A stretch of DNA of 37,354 bases from Lachnospiraceae bacterium (GTDB lineage: Bacteria; Bacillota; Clostridia; Lachnospirales; Lachnospiraceae): positions 1-37,354 of the forward strand of contig JAFTAP010000104.1 in the NCBI GenBank assembly GCA_017455525.1, in the 5' to 3' direction. The stretch's first letter is position 1. Each line of letters opens with the position of its first letter. The translations under genes were made by a program, and so were the position numbers. This document shows, in pieces, positions 35,349-37,354 of this stretch. The notes below the pieces were generated by a model, which saw only the letters and a program-made list of their open reading frames with translations, was not told where the DNA came from and ran no database searches.

Positions 35349-35401
35349 TGCGAATGGTTAAGTCTTTTGGTTTGGGCTTTGAAGCAAAGAGCAGGCTGTA
35401 G

Positions 35402-37192
35402 ATGATTTCTCTGTTTTTTTCTTTGAATTACAAAAGGAAGCTGATCGAGGCAATCCCTATAGGGACATACCTTTTCATGCTGATTGCTTATCTTCTCGGT
35501 ATCACGGGGCATGTGAGCCATATCGATAGTTTATTCGTGCTGTATGAACTTGCGGGGCTTGCAGGCACGGCGTATCTAGTCCTTTTTAAGAAGGCGGAAA
35601 TAAAAGAGCCTTTTAAGGATGCAGGCAATCTGATTTTCCTTGTGTTATTGATTATTGCATGGTTTTTAAGTCTTCATATGAGGGTCACGAACTTTGACGA
35701 TTTCCATTCGTGGGCAATAACTCCGAAAGATATGTACTATGTGAACGGTCTTCCTACAGGAAATATGGCGAGCACGTTTTACAGGGATTATTTTCCGCTT
35801 GTGTATATCATGGATTTCTTCGTGTTCAAGCTTACAGGAGGCTTCAAGGAAAGCACGATGTTTTATGTCTTGTGGTCGCTGATGCTTGTATCCCTTGCGG
35901 AGATGTTTCACCATAGGGAGGAGGATGATGTCACAAGATACGTTTGCAGGGCAGCTTGCGGGGTGATGCTTCCGTTCCTTGTGTCCTTTCAATTCCTTCA
36001 CTGTCTTGGCACGGATATACTTGCGACAACGATTTTTGGGAGCGCGCTGGTTTATATAATGGAAGGCAGGGCTATAGGCCGTGGTGCTTTCGGGAGAATA
36101 AACCCTGTTCAGGATAAGGATAAAGCGCAGGACTTACAAGCTGCGAAGCAGATGGATGAAAGCTTTGATTATATCCGCATAGTGCTTGCTGTCACTGTCC
36201 TTGGCATGATGAAGACAACGAGCCTTATTTTCTCTATGGTGTGCATAGGAGTTTATTTCGTGAGGAATATAGAAATAAAGATACTTTCCTCATGGCTTCG
36301 GTTTGTTATGCTGTCAGCCGTTACGGGAGGCTTCTGGCTTTCATGGAAGACATTTTGTAAGATAAAAGGGAATACCACGTATCTGTCCGATAATCTGGAC
36401 AGGAACTTATCGGGCGGTCATGGGGGATTTCCTTATTATGCGGGCTCTACTATAAAGGAGTTTACTGCAAAGCTTTTCACTTATGGATTAAATGACGGCA
36501 CAGTAGGGCTTACAAGTGTTATAATACTTGTAGTATTCATTGCTGCCTTTATAATATACATTAAGTGCTCTGTGAAAACGGACGATATATCAGCGAAGGC
36601 AAGTGCTGATGAGAGACCGCTTTCGGGGCAGAGAGCGTTTAGGGAGTGGCTGACCTTTGCTGTCGTCATACTTGGCATGACAGGCTATCTGCTCGTAATG
36701 ATATATATTTATTTATTCGTTTTCGAGGAATGGGAAGCGCTGTCGCTTTCAAGCTATGACAGGTATATATCGACATATTTCGGAGCGATGCTTTATATGG
36801 CGCTGTTTCTGCTTTTCACAGTGAAGCTCGGTTATAGATGGATAGCGCCGGTATTCACCCTTGTGCTGGCTGTGACTATCAATTATCCGTATGTCGCGAA
36901 GACGCTTATTCCATCGGGCTATGCGAGGGAATACGGCGGTACGGTAGCGGAGATAGAGGCTATAGAGGATGAATTCATGCAGGCAGCGGGAGAGCTTCCG
37001 TCATACGGCGAGAGCATACTGGTCGTTGACTACACTACGGATCAGTTAAGGGCTAAGGTGATACCCTATGCGGCGGTTCCCGGGGTCACGAGGCTTATCC
37101 GCCCTGATGAAGAGACAGGCAGCATGCCTACGGAGCAGGATATTGCGGATAAGGCGGCAGAGTATAATGCCAGAGTTATTGACTTAAGATAA
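35402..37192 (+). CDS. Polytopic membrane protein, GT-C glycosyltransferase-like
   Basis: The 596-residue protein has two N-terminal membrane segments (about 20-35 and 44-62), a further one at about 77-92, then an outside stretch with NFDDFHSW (acidic pair at 99-100). Roughly nine more hydrophobic segments and a hydrophilic C-terminal tail follow. The pattern fits a GT-C-type sugar transferase, and the N-terminal acidic pair parallels the protein at 1399-3198, although the two sequences do not look closely related. The sequence before the ATG (GCAGGCTGTAG) is a poor ribosome binding site. An internal hydrophilic loop lies near 220-260. Family and substrate are unknown. Confidence 0.72.
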   Translation: MISLFFSLNYKRKLIEAIPIGTYLFMLIAYLLGITGHVSHIDSLFVLYELAGLAGTAYLVLFKKAEIKEPFKDAGNLIFLVLLIIAWFLSLHMRVTNFDDFHSWAITPKDMYYVNGLPTGNMASTFYRDYFPLVYIMDFFVFKLTGGFKESTMFYVLWSLMLVSLAEMFHHREEDDVTRYVCRAACGVMLPFLVSFQFLHCLGTDILATTIFGSALVYIMEGRAIGRGAFGRINPVQDKDKAQDLQAAKQMDESFDYIRIVLAVTVLGMMKTTSLIFSMVCIGVYFVRNIEIKILSSWLRFVMLSAVTGGFWLSWKTFCKIKGNTTYLSDNLDRNLSGGHGGFPYYAGSTIKEFTAKLFTYGLNDGTVGLTSVIILVVFIAAFIIYIKCSVKTDDISAKASADERPLSGQRAFREWLTFAVVILGMTGYLLVMIYIYLFVFEEWEALSLSSYDRYISTYFGAMLYMALFLLFTVKLGYRWIAPVFTLVLAVTINYPYVAKTLIPSGYAREYGGTVAEIEAIEDEFMQAAGELPSYGESILVVDYTTDQLRAKVIPYAAVPGVTRLIRPDEETGSMPTEQDIADKAAEYNARVIDLR

Positions 37193-37228
37193 CTGACGGC
37201 TGAAAAATTCGGCAATAAAATGATGCTA

Positions 37229-37346
37229 GGGTCAAAAGGTACAAATCCGATTGTGCTTGCACAAATAGGATTTGGAACTTGTGACCCGCCCGAACATGAG
37301 GAAGTAGCAATTTGCGTAGCAAATTAGCGGATTCCGAATGGACGGA
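37229..37346. repeat. Hairpin-rich intergenic tail
   Basis: Behind the membrane-protein gene, 37229-37287 form a long interrupted hairpin: GGGTCA with TGACCC, AAATCC with GGATTT, TTGTGC with GCACAA. It is followed at 37307-37328 by AATTTGC with GCAAATT around GTA, then by TCCG with CGGA (37333-37346). The first may act as a terminator although no T-run follows. Three hairpins in a row resemble the organisation of the block inside the ATPase gene. The window ends here; no gene is seen after 37192. Confidence 0.65.
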
Positions 37347-37354
37347 GCATGGCG

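Noticed and set aside
35348-35401. Tiny ORF of about 17 codons starting near the ecfT stop
   Set aside because: Too short to judge, no strong ribosome binding site; may only be chance or weak coupling to the membrane-protein gene.
1-37354. CRISPR arrays, tRNA or rRNA genes, insertion sequences, phage genes
   Set aside because: No regularly spaced direct repeats, no clover-leaf sequences with a GTTCGAATCC-type arm, no transposase or integrase-like ORFs were seen.

Overview
The window reads as a chromosomal segment of a Gram-positive anaerobe of the class Clostridia, most likely the family Lachnospiraceae. This is inferred from gene content: a split transketolase, a ThiI without rhodanese domain beside its own cysteine desulfurase, a DUF5711-like protein, a zinc-type S14, a long L17, an ECF transporter module behind rplQ, and AAGGAGG-like ribosome binding sites. 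No phage, insertion sequence, CRISPR array, tRNA or rRNA was recognised.

Layout. (1) 1-5752: the end of a probable surface protein gene, then a tRNA-thiolation group (thiI, a cysteine desulfurase and mtaB on the opposite strand) that shares space with a polytopic GT-C-like membrane protein. (2) 5753-7669: a small HPr-like protein that keeps the regulatory serine but lacks the catalytic histidine, and a lone AAA/DUF4143 ATPase. (3) 7700-16965: housekeeping genes: pfk, dnaX-ebfC-recR, galM, araD, a two-gene transketolase, a DUF5711-like protein and a CvpA-like protein. (4) 17051-32660: one long ribosomal superoperon (S10, spc and alpha type): rpsJ to secY-adk-infA-rpmJ, then rpsM-rpsK-rpsD-rpoA-rplQ, ending in a clear terminator. 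A strong promoter and a leader of about 300 nt precede rpsJ. A second similar promoter precedes rpmJ, and a hairpin-rich stretch separates rpmJ from rpsM. (5) 32664-37354: an ECF transporter energising module (a single fused EcfA1-EcfA2 gene plus ecfT), a second GT-C-like membrane protein, and a hairpin-rich intergenic tail.

Most notable observations. The two ATPase subunits of the ECF transporter, normally two genes, are one 615-residue ORF. The junction is a 136-bp block of three consecutive inverted repeats read in frame, which looks like a palindromic element that removed the stop codon of ecfA1 and created a linker. Three genes (thiI, the DUF5711-like gene and ecfA) have good -10 boxes only 6-9 nt before the ATG and no Shine-Dalgarno sequence, suggesting leaderless transcripts. 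The pfk and DUF5711-like promoters are near copies of each other over 30 nt, and the two ribosomal promoters resemble each other. A hairpin of nearly 100 nt with G-U-compatible changes lies between araD and the transketolase genes.
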